Shown piece by piece: positions 30,949 to 40,867 of a stretch of 64,000 bases of DNA (the first letter of the stretch is position 1; each line of letters begins with the position of its first letter). The notes beneath the pieces were generated by a model. The model had not been told where the DNA came from. It was given only the letters and a program-made list of their open reading frames with translations, and made no database searches. Made by a program: the position numbers and the translations under genes. Source of the stretch: Aggregatibacter aphrophilus ATCC 33389 (GTDB lineage: Bacteria > Pseudomonadota > Gammaproteobacteria > Enterobacterales > Pasteurellaceae); the NCBI RefSeq assembly GCF_900636915.1, contig NZ_LR134327.1, positions 496,001-560,000 on the forward strand, read 5' to 3'.

Positions 30949-33900
30949 ATGAATAAAGTATTTAAAGTTATTTGGAATCACGCCACTCAGTCATTTGTCG
31001 TTGTTTCAGAATTAACCAAATCCCGTAAAAAGCTTAAATCTTCGACCGGAGAACATAGCACCATTGCTAAGTCAGTAAAATTCGTTCTCATCGCAACCGG
31101 TGCTCTAGCCGCATTTTCAGCTCAATCAGCATCTGATACAAATACATCATTAGTTAAAGTAAAAGTAGAAGAATATAAAAAAGATGCCGTTGCAACAGGC
31201 AAAGGTTCCATTGCAATAGGAGATGGTGCAACTGCAGGAAATGGTCAAAGAAATATAGCTATTGGTTCAGGCGCAAATATAGCAAATAATGCATTTGAAT
31301 CTATTGCCATTGGCGGAGCCTCAAAAACTAATACACATACTCCTTCAACAACAGTATATGGAACCCAGTCTATTGCTATCGGAGGTAATACCGTTGCTAA
31401 AGGGAATTCATCTATTGCTATTGGTAATGATGACTTGGATGAGGCCAATAAATTTAAATATCAAGGCACTGATGAATTTGTTGATTACACTTATGATCCA
31501 AAAACAGGAAAAGTCACAAATAAAACACCGTGGAAACTACAAGGCCAATCGTTACAAAGCATTTTTACAAAAATGACCGGTAAATCCATTCAGTGGCATG
31601 CCTCAACAACATCTGGAGGAGAAGCTTCTGTAGCAATAGGTGTTCAAGCCGTGTCAAACGGACATTTTGGCACTGCATTAGGTAGTGCGAGTAAAGCATC
31701 CGGATTTGATTCCGTAGCATTCGGTGCCGGTGCAGAGGCAACTTTACTAAATTCTGTTGCATTAGGTGCGGCATCAAAAACAGATAAAGCAGGACAACTA
31801 CAACCGGGCAAAAATATCTTTGGAACAAATTATGTATGGCAAGGAGGAAGTTCTATAGACAAAGGTGATGTTGTATCCATTGGAACAAAAGGATTTGAAC
31901 GTCAGCTTATAAACTTAGCTCCAGGTGAAGTATCAGCAACGAGTACAGACGCTGTAAACGGTTCTCAACTTTACAGTGTATTAAACACATTAGAAAAAAT
32001 GAGATACTATTCTGTCAATTCGTCAAAAATCGGAAATAGAAATAATGATGGTGCAAAAGGTAATGATTCCATCGCTGTAGGTCCAGAATCCACTGCTGGA
32101 GATTACGCAGTTGCTCTAGGTAATAAAGCTAGTGCAAGCAACGCTGGTTCTATTGCCGTTGGTTCTGAAAACAAAGCAGAAGCCAGAGACGGCATCACAA
32201 TCGGTCGTTTTGCCTCTACAAATGGTGCAGGTAACTCACAAAGCATTGCCATTGGTGGTGGCAACTATGAAGGAGCGGGCGCAAATGCAACAGGCGATCA
32301 ATCTATCGCCATTGGGGGAAATACTTATGCCAAAGGTAACTCATCTGTTGCCATTGGTGGTGACGATGTAGATAAAAGCGCAGATACACAAACAAAATAC
32401 ACCAATCCAACAAGTGGAACTGAAACGCAAGGTACAATTGAACAAGCGTTTACCAGTATTACCGGTAAGTCATTCAAAATGAGCACAAGCAGCAATGGCC
32501 AAACACAGCAATACCGCAATACCACAGCAGGTGAATCCTCAGTTGCTTTAGGTAGCAAAGCCATTGCTGGCGATATTGCCTTAGCATTAGGCACTGGCGC
32601 AGAAGCTGCTAAAACAAACAGCATTGCAATTGGTACAGGCGCAGTTGCAAATCGCGATAATGCTGTAGCAATCGGTGGTGGTTCAACGACAGATAAAGAA
32701 GGTACAAAAGAGTTAAGCACTACAATCAACGGTACCGCTCTAACTTGGGCAGGTGGAAATAAAACGCTTAAAGGTGATATTGTATCCTTTGGCTCTGAAG
32801 GTTATGAACGCCAATTGAAAAATGTTGCTGCGGGTAATGTCAGCGCAACATCAACCGATGCGATTAATGGTTCCCAACTTTATGCTGTCGCTGAAATCGC
32901 TACTGCTGGTTGGAATATTACCTCTGAAGCAGATGGCGGTAAGGCTAATGGCTCAACTGAGGAAAATGTCAAACCAAAAGAAAAAGTGAAATTAAAAGCC
33001 GGGAAAAATATGGTGATTGATCAATCAACCAAAGATTTCAAATTCTCCGTTTCCCCTACTCTAACCGACATTACCAGCATTTCCGGTGCCGGAACTACAA
33101 TGACTTTTGGCGCGGACGGCATTACGTTAAACAATAAGAAAATTACTGGCGTAGCAAACGGTACGGCGGGTAGCGATGCCGTAAATAAAAGTCAGTTAGA
33201 CGCTCTTGGTAATAACACTATTAAATTGGGTGGTAATACCGGCACAACCGATACTCAAGCATTAAACAAGCAAGGCGGTTTACAATTTAACGTGAAAGGT
33301 GCTAATGGTTTAACGACAAAAGCATCCGGTAATGATGTGACTGTTGAAATGGACACTGACACCAAAGCCAAAATTGATAATGCAGCCAATAAAGACTTAA
33401 GCAATATTACAGCTGGTGGCAAAAAAGTCATCACTGATTTGGTGGATATGGAAAACGGCGATAACACTGTTGTAAGCAATACCACAGACGCCGCCACAGG
33501 TAAGAAAACATTTAAAGTGAATGTAACCACTACGGCGTTAAATGTGGATGCCAACAATGGTACCGTTACTGCCCCGACAACAACAGATGCATCTAAACCT
33601 GTCACTGCAGGTTCCGTAGCAACTGCTATTAACAACGCAGCATGGAAAGCAGCAGGCAGTGGCAATGGTGTGGCAAACGACGTAGCAGATACCATCAAAG
33701 CCGGCAATACTGTGACATTTGACGCCGGTAAAAATATTGTATTAACCCACACTGCCAATAAATTCAGTTTTGCTACTGCAAAAGAAGTAAATTTTGATAA
33801 AGTTACCGTTGGCACAGCAAGCATTAGCAAAGACAACGGCATTGACGCAGGTAACCACAAAATTGCCAACGTAACCACTGGCACCGCAGACACTGACGCC

Positions 33901-36900
33901 GTGAACGTGAAACAGTTAAACGATAATTTAACCCAAAAAGAGACCACACTTACCACAAAAGGTATGAACTTTACGGGAAATAATGGCGTAACTGTTCATC
34001 GTAACTTAGGTGAAACCTTAAAAATTAAAGGCGATCACGATGCAACAGATGTCTCTGCTAAAAACATTCATGTTGAAGCAGATGCTACTGGTTCACTTAC
34101 CGTAAAAATGGCGGAAAAACCTGAATTTAAAGGTGTTAAGTTGACCGATAACGGAAATACTGTGAATTTAGCACCGACTGCAGACGGTTTAACATTAAGC
34201 AATGCTGCAGGCCAACCGACTAAATTAATGGGTGTGGCCAATGGCACCAATGCCAATGACGCAGTGAATTTCAGCCAATTGCAAGATTTGGCTAATAATG
34301 TCAACGGTATGGGGTGGAAGATTGCTGAGAACCAAGCTGATAAAGGTCAAGTAAAATCTAACGCAACTGTTCGTTTTGTTGATGGTAAAGGCACAAAAGC
34401 TAATGTAACTCAGGTAGCGAATAATGAAACCTCTGTGAAGTTTGATGTTGTAAAAGCAACTTTAACGAAAGACTCAACAACAGGAAAATTAAACCCGAGC
34501 ACCGCAGGAGACGCCTTTGCAACAGCTGCCGATGTAGCTACTGCAATCAATAATTCTGGTTGGAAAGCCAACGCAGCAGCGGATGGTGGTACTGTTGATG
34601 GAACAGCAACTAAAACCGAAGTTACTAACGGTGATGAAGTTGTCTTCAAAGCAGGTAAAAACTTAACCATTAAGAAAGTTAACAATAACTTTACTTATGC
34701 TACAGCAGATAACGTAAGCTTCACTACAGTGAATTTGGGTAATACTGTATTAAATGAAGGTGGCTTAACTATTAATAATGGTCCAAGTATTACCACAGCC
34801 GGCATTGATGCCGCGAATAAGAAAATTACCAATGTTGAAGCAGGTACAACAGCTAAAGACGCGGTGAATTTTGAGCAACTAACCAAAGCAACCAAAGGTT
34901 TGACTGACAAAGGCTTTGGCTTGAAAGCGGAAGATAACAATGAAGTTAACAAAAAATTAGGTGAAACTGTTGATGTAGTGGGCGATAACAAAAATATTTC
35001 CACTTCTGTGGACAATGGCAAAGTGAAAATCACTTTGGCAGATACTGTGAATGTCACCAAAGTTAATACCGGCAAGACATCTATTGATAACGATGGGTTA
35101 AAAGTTGGGAATTTGACTGTAACAGGCACTGCGCCAACCGTGAACGGCACGCCGATAAATAACCTAAACGATGCCATTACCAAAACAGCCACCCAGGCCT
35201 TTAATCCATTAACATTTGGTGGAGATTCCGGTACAGCCTTTAAACGCAAACTTGGTGAGCAAGTGAATGTGAAAGGTGGCATCACTGATGAAGATAAACT
35301 AACTGATGATAACATTGGTGTGGTTGCCGATGGCAAAAATACCTTAAAAGTGAAACTAGCGAAAGAGTTGAAAAACTTAACTAGCGCACAATTTGTTAAT
35401 GCCATAGGTAATAATACTGTAATTGACGGCAGTGGCATAACCATCACTCCGGCAAATGGTAGTGGTAAAAATCCTGTTAGCTTAACCGAAAATGGGTTAA
35501 ATAATGGCGGCAATAAAATCACTAACGTTGCCGATGGCAATATTGCTGATGGTAGTAAAGATGCCGTTAATGGCGGTCAATTACACAAAGCCGTGAATGA
35601 CTTAAGCAACAAAGGATTTGGCTTAAAAGCCCAAGATGGTAACGAGGTGAAGAAAGGCCTGGGCGATACCGTCGAAGTCGTTGGCGCCGATAATAACATC
35701 TCCACTAAAGTGACTGATGGAAAAGTTAAGCTTGAATTAGCGAAGAACCTTGATCTTGGTGAAAACGGTAGCGTGAAAATGGGCGATACCACAGTTAATA
35801 AAGACGGTCTGAAAGTGGGCGACAAAGTTTCCGTAACTAAAGATGGCTTAAATGTTGGCAATGATGTGAAAGTCACTGAAAACGGCTTAAAAGCAGGCGA
35901 TGTCGAGATCAATAAAGATACCGGTATTAATGCAGGCAATAAAGTGATTACTAATGTTGCTAAAGGCAAAGTAGATAAAGACAGCAAAGAAGCCGTAAAC
36001 GGTAGCCAATTGCATGAAGTAAAAGAACTTGCCGGTCGCGGTTGGAATATAACAACTTCTGCCACAGGTAGCGGCACCGTTTCCGGAACAAGTGTAACAA
36101 CGGTAAAACCGGGCGATATGGTCACTTACACCGCAGGCAATAACATTGCTATTACGCAAAACGGTACGCAAATTACCATTGCCACCAAAGATGATATTCA
36201 AGCGAAATCTATCGCAGCGGATAAAGTCAATGTAGGTGGTAAAAATACAGATGGTACTAATGGCAAAGATGGCGTGTTAAATGTTGATAGCGCTGACGGT
36301 AAGAACGGCATAGCGCTTAACGGCAAAGACGGATCTATTGCGTTTAAAGGCGCTAATGGTGTCACAGCCTCTATTAGCGTTGCCGAAGGCCCTGCCGGTG
36401 TAGATCCGCAAGATGGCACTGCCAATAAACCGCGTTTGAAAGTGGGTAATGAAAATGTTGCTACCCTAAACGATGGCTTGAAATTCGGTGCAAATAGCGG
36501 TGATGTACATTCTGCCAAATTGAATACCCAAGTGAACGTAAAAGGTCACAAAGACAATTCTGATTGGGGTAAATTCGATGGAGGCAAAAATATCATGACC
36601 AAAGTAGAGGGCAACACAATTACTGTCGCCATGGCGAAAGAATTGAACGTTGATTCTGTTACAACCAAAGGTGGTACACGCATTGGTGAAAAAGGTTTGA
36701 CCTTCGTAGATAAAGACGGTAACCAATTGGCCAATAGTCCAAGTGTCAGCGCCAAAGGCATTGATGCAGGCAATACGCGAGTAACTAATGTTGCGCCGGG
36801 TCGCGTCACAAAAGACAGCAAAGATGCAATCAATGGCGGTCAATTACACGCGGCATTAACCGACGTGGGCAATAAATACAATGCTCTTGCCGGCCAAGTA

Positions 36901-37146
36901 AACCAAATGGGCAGACGTGTGAATGCAGGTGTTGCCAGTGCATTGGCTGCTTCCCAATTGCCACAAGCCTTCATGCCAGGTAAAGGCATGGTATCTGTGG
37001 CGGCCGGTAGTTACCAAGGTCAAAATGCTGTTGCAGTAGGGGTATCGAAAGTTTCCGACAATAGTAAATACATTATCCGACTTTCCACTACCAGCGATTC
37101 TCAAGGCAAAGTTGGTGTAGCTGTAGGCGCTGGAATGCACTTCTAA
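30949..37146 (+). CDS. Large trimeric autotransporter adhesin, EmaA/Hia-like
   Basis: A 2065-residue type Vc adhesin. The extended signal peptide starts MNKVFKVIWNHATQSFVVV and has a hydrophobic core (FVLIATGALAAFSAQSAS). Two YadA-like head regions (about residues 75-330 and 360-640) each end in a neck (STDAVNGSQLYSV, STDAINGSQLYAV). A long stalk (650-1960) carries recurring Hia/EmaA-type modules: DAVNxxQL necks, KLGETVDVVGDNKNIST, TVNKDGLKVG, GIDAGNxKITNV and ITNVAKGKVDKDSKEAVNG. The last 95 residues are the YadA anchor (QVNQMGRRVNAGVASALAAS, ending VAVGAGMHF). Aggregatibacter EmaA is a collagen-binding adhesin of similar size, so this is the likely relative, but I cannot confirm orthology. 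Confidence 0.92.
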   Translation: MNKVFKVIWNHATQSFVVVSELTKSRKKLKSSTGEHSTIAKSVKFVLIATGALAAFSAQSASDTNTSLVKVKVEEYKKDAVATGKGSIAIGDGATAGNGQRNIAIGSGANIANNAFESIAIGGASKTNTHTPSTTVYGTQSIAIGGNTVAKGNSSIAIGNDDLDEANKFKYQGTDEFVDYTYDPKTGKVTNKTPWKLQGQSLQSIFTKMTGKSIQWHASTTSGGEASVAIGVQAVSNGHFGTALGSASKASGFDSVAFGAGAEATLLNSVALGAASKTDKAGQLQPGKNIFGTNYVWQGGSSIDKGDVVSIGTKGFERQLINLAPGEVSATSTDAVNGSQLYSVLNTLEKMRYYSVNSSKIGNRNNDGAKGNDSIAVGPESTAGDYAVALGNKASASNAGSIAVGSENKAEARDGITIGRFASTNGAGNSQSIAIGGGNYEGAGANATGDQSIAIGGNTYAKGNSSVAIGGDDVDKSADTQTKYTNPTSGTETQGTIEQAFTSITGKSFKMSTSSNGQTQQYRNTTAGESSVALGSKAIAGDIALALGTGAEAAKTNSIAIGTGAVANRDNAVAIGGGSTTDKEGTKELSTTINGTALTWAGGNKTLKGDIVSFGSEGYERQLKNVAAGNVSATSTDAINGSQLYAVAEIATAGWNITSEADGGKANGSTEENVKPKEKVKLKAGKNMVIDQSTKDFKFSVSPTLTDITSISGAGTTMTFGADGITLNNKKITGVANGTAGSDAVNKSQLDALGNNTIKLGGNTGTTDTQALNKQGGLQFNVKGANGLTTKASGNDVTVEMDTDTKAKIDNAANKDLSNITAGGKKVITDLVDMENGDNTVVSNTTDAATGKKTFKVNVTTTALNVDANNGTVTAPTTTDASKPVTAGSVATAINNAAWKAAGSGNGVANDVADTIKAGNTVTFDAGKNIVLTHTANKFSFATAKEVNFDKVTVGTASISKDNGIDAGNHKIANVTTGTADTDAVNVKQLNDNLTQKETTLTTKGMNFTGNNGVTVHRNLGETLKIKGDHDATDVSAKNIHVEADATGSLTVKMAEKPEFKGVKLTDNGNTVNLAPTADGLTLSNAAGQPTKLMGVANGTNANDAVNFSQLQDLANNVNGMGWKIAENQADKGQVKSNATVRFVDGKGTKANVTQVANNETSVKFDVVKATLTKDSTTGKLNPSTAGDAFATAADVATAINNSGWKANAAADGGTVDGTATKTEVTNGDEVVFKAGKNLTIKKVNNNFTYATADNVSFTTVNLGNTVLNEGGLTINNGPSITTAGIDAANKKITNVEAGTTAKDAVNFEQLTKATKGLTDKGFGLKAEDNNEVNKKLGETVDVVGDNKNISTSVDNGKVKITLADTVNVTKVNTGKTSIDNDGLKVGNLTVTGTAPTVNGTPINNLNDAITKTATQAFNPLTFGGDSGTAFKRKLGEQVNVKGGITDEDKLTDDNIGVVADGKNTLKVKLAKELKNLTSAQFVNAIGNNTVIDGSGITITPANGSGKNPVSLTENGLNNGGNKITNVADGNIADGSKDAVNGGQLHKAVNDLSNKGFGLKAQDGNEVKKGLGDTVEVVGADNNISTKVTDGKVKLELAKNLDLGENGSVKMGDTTVNKDGLKVGDKVSVTKDGLNVGNDVKVTENGLKAGDVEINKDTGINAGNKVITNVAKGKVDKDSKEAVNGSQLHEVKELAGRGWNITTSATGSGTVSGTSVTTVKPGDMVTYTAGNNIAITQNGTQITIATKDDIQAKSIAADKVNVGGKNTDGTNGKDGVLNVDSADGKNGIALNGKDGSIAFKGANGVTASISVAEGPAGVDPQDGTANKPRLKVGNENVATLNDGLKFGANSGDVHSAKLNTQVNVKGHKDNSDWGKFDGGKNIMTKVEGNTITVAMAKELNVDSVTTKGGTRIGEKGLTFVDKDGNQLANSPSVSAKGIDAGNTRVTNVAPGRVTKDSKDAINGGQLHAALTDVGNKYNALAGQVNQMGRRVNAGVASALAASQLPQAFMPGKGMVSVAAGSYQGQNAVAVGVSKVSDNSKYIIRLSTTSDSQGKVGVAVGAGMHF

Positions 37147-37160
37147 TCAATGACTTAAAG

Positions 37161-37194
37161 CAAAAGGCACAGATAAATTTCTGTGCCTTTTTTA
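37161..37194 (+). terminator. Rho-independent terminator after the large adhesin gene
   Basis: AAAGGCACAG and CTGTGCCTTT form a 10-bp stem with an 8-base loop, followed by TTTTATT. Confidence 0.9.
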
Positions 37195-37337
37195 TTAAAC
37201 AAACGCGCGAAAGTGCAGTCATTTTTTGCTTTATTTTTTAGTATAACTTCCTCTTCATCCAATGCCTATATCGACAAAATTCATGTAAAAAACCACTAAA
37301 ATTTTACTATTATTCCTCCTAGTCTAAGATTCTTTAC

Positions 37338-38168
37338 ATGAAACATGAGTTGCAAAATATCGGCTTAACCTACTTAGGTTTGGTTGTCACGTTAATTTTT
37401 AACTGTATGCGCAACCCGTTTTTACGCATGAACGGCATTGCCGTAGGACTCATTGCAGGCTACATCGTAGCATTAACCTTAGGCATGGTTGATTTTTCAC
37501 CGTTAAAAGACGTGGACTTTTTCACCATCCCCATGCCGTTTAAATATGGTTTTGCTTTTGATTGGTCAGCCTTTTGGGTTGCGGCCATCATCTATTTATT
37601 AAGCGTTTTCGAAGCCGTTGGCGACTTAACCGCAACGGCGATGGTTTCCGGTCAGCCTTATGAAGGCGAAGAATTCCGTCAACGTTTACGCGGCGGGGTC
37701 TTTGCTGATGGATTAGTTTCTGTGATTGCCACCGCGCTAGGTTCCCTACCGCTTACCACCTTTGCCCAAAATAACGGCGTGATTCAAATGACGGGCGTGG
37801 CTTCCCGTCATGTAGGGAAATTTATCGCGGCTATTTTGGTGTTATTTGGTTTATTCCCGATTGTCGGTCGCGCTTTCACCACCATTCCAAGCCCGGTACT
37901 CGGCGGCGCTATGGTGTTAATGTTTGGTCTCATTGCCATTGCCGGTGTACGAATCATCATGACTCACGGCATCAACCGTCGTGAAGCCGTCATTGCCGCA
38001 ACGGCCGTCGGCGTGGGCTTAGGTGTCGCCTTTGAGCCGGACGTATTCAAAATGTTGCCTGAAGTCTTCCGTAATGCCATTGCGGCAGGCGGAATCACAG
38101 CGGTTCTGTTAAATTTAATTCTGCCTCGTGATGAGCAAGATAAAAGTATTTATTTGACCGAAAAATAA
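37338..38168 (+). pseudogene. N-terminally truncated NCS2 xanthine/uracil permease
   Basis: The 276 residues match the C-terminal two thirds of an NCS2 nucleobase permease: the substrate-site segment FEAVGDLTATAMVSG, the family signature QNNGVIQMTGVASRHVG, and TTIPSPVLGGAMVLMFGLIA. Full-length members are about 430-480 residues; the first four or five membrane helices, with part of the transport site, are missing. The frame is closed by a TAG 16 bases upstream of the ATG, and no upstream frame supplies the missing part. It begins just after the large adhesin, so the 5' end was probably lost in a rearrangement there. A functional short product is unlikely. Confidence 0.75.
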
Positions 38169-38181
38169 ACGAATGCACGAT

Positions 38182-38238
38182 AAAAGTGCGGTGATAAAAG
38201 CGTCTAAAAAAACGTTGTGATTTATCACCGCACTTTTT
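38182..38238 (+). terminator. Inverted uptake-signal terminator
   Basis: AAAAGTGCGGTGATAAA and TTTATCACCGCACTTTTT form a long stem with a T-run, between the truncated permease and dcuC. Confidence 0.75.
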
Positions 38239-38240
38239 CT

Positions 38241-38254
38241 ATGATCTATTTCAA
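38241..38254. promoter_or_regulatory. Candidate FNR-like site upstream of dcuC
   Basis: ATGATCTATTTCAA matches the FNR palindrome TTGAT-N4-ATCAA at 8 of 10 positions, about 85 bases before dcuC. dcuC is an anaerobically induced gene in E. coli, so FNR control is plausible. Confidence 0.35.
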
Positions 38255-38338
38255 GTTTTCCACATAAAGCCGTTTACAACCGCTTTATTTTTTCGCTAAA
38301 TTCCCTCTAGTAACTTATTTAAAACCTAAGGAGATATT

Positions 38339-39697
38339 ATGGATTTAATCATCGGGTTAGTGGCGATTATTCTGGTCGCTTACTATATCGTGAAAGGCTA
38401 TTCCGCTACGGGCGTGCTCATGTTCGGCGGTTTAGTCTTGTTATTGATTTCTGTGTTAATGGGGCATTCCATTTTGCCGGAAAACGTCAAAAGTACCGGC
38501 TCAGCCTATTTCGATATTCTTGAATATGTAAAATATTTGCTTTCCAACCGGAGCGGCGGGCTAGGCTTAATGATCATGATCTTATGCGGCTTCTCCGCCT
38601 ACATGACCCACTTAGGCGCCAACGACATGGTAGTAAAAATCGTTTCTATGCCGTTAAAAAATATCCGCTCCCCTTACATTCTCATGGTATTCGCGTATTT
38701 TCTCGCCTGTTTGATGTCCTTTGCGGTGTCCTCTGCAACAGGCTTGGGCGTGTTATTAATGGCAACCTTATTCCCTGTCATGGTCAACATGGGTATTTCT
38801 CGTGGTGCGGCCGCTGCCATTTGCGCATCGCCGATTTCCATCATCTTATCGCCAACCTCCGGCGATGTGGTGTTGTCCGCTGAGATTTCCAAACAATCAT
38901 TAAGCGAATTCGCCTTTTCCACCAGCTTGCCGGTGTCCATTGTGGCGATTTGCGGCATTGGTACCGCCCATTTCTTCTGGCAACGTTATTTGGATCGCAA
39001 AGAAAAAGTGAGCGCAAAACCGGTCGATATGTCCGAAATCAGAACCGATGTACCGACCTTTTACGCTATTTTGCCATTATTACCTATCATCGGTGTAATC
39101 CTGTTTGATGGTAAATGGTTTAACTTACCTGAATTACACATCGTCACCGTCATTATTCTTTGCTTTGTGATCACCGCAGTCATCGACTTCATACGTAATT
39201 TCAGTGCGAAAAAAACCTTCGACAATTTAGTGATTGCCTATCGCGGTATGGCAGATGCCTTTGCCGGCGTGGTGATGTTATTGGTTGCCGCCGGCGTGTT
39301 CGCACAAAGTTTAAGCACCATTGGCTTTATCACCAACCTGATTAATTCCGCCCAATCCTTCGGTGGTAGCGGAATGTTTATGATGTTAGTCTTGGCCGTC
39401 ATCACGATTTTAGCCACCATGGCAACCGGTTCGGGCAATGCGGCATTCTATGCCTTCGCCGAATTAATTCCAAAACTTGCCACCCAAATGGGCGCAAATC
39501 CGGCCTATTTAACCGTGCCAATGTTACAAGCCTCCAACTTAGGTCGCGGCTTATCCCCGGTGTCCGGCGTCGTGGTTGCCGTATCCGGTATGGCAAGAAT
39601 TTCCCCATTTGAAATTGTCAAACGAATGTCCGTACCAATGGCTGTCGGTTTCATTTGCGTGATTATCGCCACCGAATTTCTCATTCCGGCAGCATAA
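38339..39697 (+). CDS. dcuC: Anaerobic C4-dicarboxylate transporter DcuC family
   Basis: A 452-residue membrane carrier with 12 or so hydrophobic segments. The N-terminus (IIGLVAIILVAYYIVKGYSA), SNRSGGLGLMIMILCGFSAYM, FAVSSATGLGVLLMATLFPV, SPISIILSPTSGDVVLSAE and the conserved ASNLGRGLSPVSGVVVAVSG loop are typical of DcuC. DcuC exports succinate and exchanges C4-dicarboxylates during fumarate respiration or fermentation. The ATG at 38339 has a GGAGAT ribosome-binding site. It is a single-gene unit between two inverted uptake-signal terminators. Confidence 0.92.
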   Translation: MDLIIGLVAIILVAYYIVKGYSATGVLMFGGLVLLLISVLMGHSILPENVKSTGSAYFDILEYVKYLLSNRSGGLGLMIMILCGFSAYMTHLGANDMVVKIVSMPLKNIRSPYILMVFAYFLACLMSFAVSSATGLGVLLMATLFPVMVNMGISRGAAAAICASPISIILSPTSGDVVLSAEISKQSLSEFAFSTSLPVSIVAICGIGTAHFFWQRYLDRKEKVSAKPVDMSEIRTDVPTFYAILPLLPIIGVILFDGKWFNLPELHIVTVIILCFVITAVIDFIRNFSAKKTFDNLVIAYRGMADAFAGVVMLLVAAGVFAQSLSTIGFITNLINSAQSFGGSGMFMMLVLAVITILATMATGSGNAAFYAFAELIPKLATQMGANPAYLTVPMLQASNLGRGLSPVSGVVVAVSGMARISPFEIVKRMSVPMAVGFICVIIATEFLIPAA

Positions 39698-39708
39698 CCA
39701 CTTTCACT

Positions 39709-39770
39709 AAAAGTGCGGTGAGTTTTCGCAACGTTTTAAAAAACACGCCGAAAAACCACCGCACTTTTGT
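39709..39770 (+). terminator. Inverted uptake-signal terminator after dcuC
   Basis: AAAAGTGCGGTGAGTTTTCG and its imperfect complement ending ACCACCGCACTTTTG form a long stem around an AT-rich loop, followed by a short T-run. Confidence 0.75.
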
Positions 39771-39805
39771 TATAATCCCCACTCGATTCCTTTTTCATTA
39801 ATGCT

Positions 39806-40675
39806 ATGTACTCAAATCGCTTTGCCGCCATCCTGTTGGTCATCGGCTGTATTTTATTCGGACTCGGCAGCCTTATCGTAAAATTTGTCCCCGTCGGTGC
39901 CTACGCCATCGCTTTTTGGCGTTTGCTTATCGCATCGGGGATTTTTGGGGTATTAATGAAACTTTACCGTAAGCCCATTCCCAAAGCGCCAAAAGCAATA
40001 TTTTGGGCCGCTGCTTCCGGCGTGATTTTAGCGTTTGACTTAGCCTTTTGGCATGAAAGTATTTATGCTGTCGGCCCGGGCATTTCCACCTTGCTAAACA
40101 GCCTCCAAATTTTCTTTTTGGCATTTATCGGTTGGTTGTTTTTCCAAGAACGGCAAAGTAAATTGCAACGGATAAGTTTGTTTATCGCCACTATCGGCGT
40201 CCTGCTTATTACCAGTCCCGAGTTGCAACATAACTTCAAAGCAGGCTATGGTATTTTCATCGGCCTACTCTCCGGCGCCTGTCTCGCCGCCTCCATGGCA
40301 GCCATCCGCCAAGCACACAGCATTGAACCGATTTCTATTTTTCCATTAATGTGGCTTATCAGCTTCAGCGGCGCCGTAGCGTTAATACTTCCTGCGCTTA
40401 TTTTTAATGCCGATTCCCTCTACCCAACCACGCTTACTGACATCGGCTTAATCCTGATTTATGGCGTGGTTATGCAATGTATTGCTTGGGGCATGATCGC
40501 CTACAACATCCCTCTACTCAGCCTAAGCCTAACAGGATTATTGTTACTCACCGAACCCGTTGCCGCCCTCGTTATCGACGCCTTTTTATTACACAAACCC
40601 ATCAACGCATGGCAATGGCTCGGCGCCTTTTTGACCTTAGTCGCACTTTATTTGGGATCGTTAAAAAACAAATAA
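39806..40675 (+). CDS. EamA/DMT-family transporter
   Basis: A 289-residue protein with ten predicted membrane helices in two repeated EamA halves (about residues 5-135 and 150-285). Landmarks are CILFGLGSLIVKFVPVGAYAIAFWRLL in the first half (shown in part) and LLSLSLTGLLLLTEPVAALVIDAFLL with the typical EPV motif in the second. Such drug/metabolite transporters usually export amino acids or other small metabolites; the substrate here is unknown. The gene has its own terminator and no operon partner. Confidence 0.88.
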   Translation: MYSNRFAAILLVIGCILFGLGSLIVKFVPVGAYAIAFWRLLIASGIFGVLMKLYRKPIPKAPKAIFWAAASGVILAFDLAFWHESIYAVGPGISTLLNSLQIFFLAFIGWLFFQERQSKLQRISLFIATIGVLLITSPELQHNFKAGYGIFIGLLSGACLAASMAAIRQAHSIEPISIFPLMWLISFSGAVALILPALIFNADSLYPTTLTDIGLILIYGVVMQCIAWGMIAYNIPLLSLSLTGLLLLTEPVAALVIDAFLLHKPINAWQWLGAFLTLVALYLGSLKNK

Positions 40676-40742
40676 AAAAACGACCGCACTTTATGCCACA
40701 AAACACGGCAATCGTTTACGTTAGATGGGGGAAATGGTAGAA

Positions 40743-40777
40743 TGCGCCACCGCTTTTGGCGCACGATGCAATTTTTT
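40743..40777 (+). terminator. Terminator after the EamA transporter gene
   Basis: TGCGCCA and TGGCGCA form a GC-rich 7-bp stem; the T-run (ATTTTTTG) follows 9 bases later. It separates the EamA gene from guaA. Confidence 0.6.
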
Positions 40778-40867
40778 GTCATAAGAAGTGCGGGCAAAAT
40801 TCAATCCAGTCCAGAATACATAGAAATTTTTAAGTAAGATTAATAATATCAATTGTTAGAGAAAAAA

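Noticed and set aside
32325..36843. Several minus-strand frames of 80-280 codons inside the large adhesin
   Set aside because: They are shadows of a repetitive Asn/Lys/Gly/Thr-rich coding sequence; they have no ribosome-binding sites and no recognisable domains.
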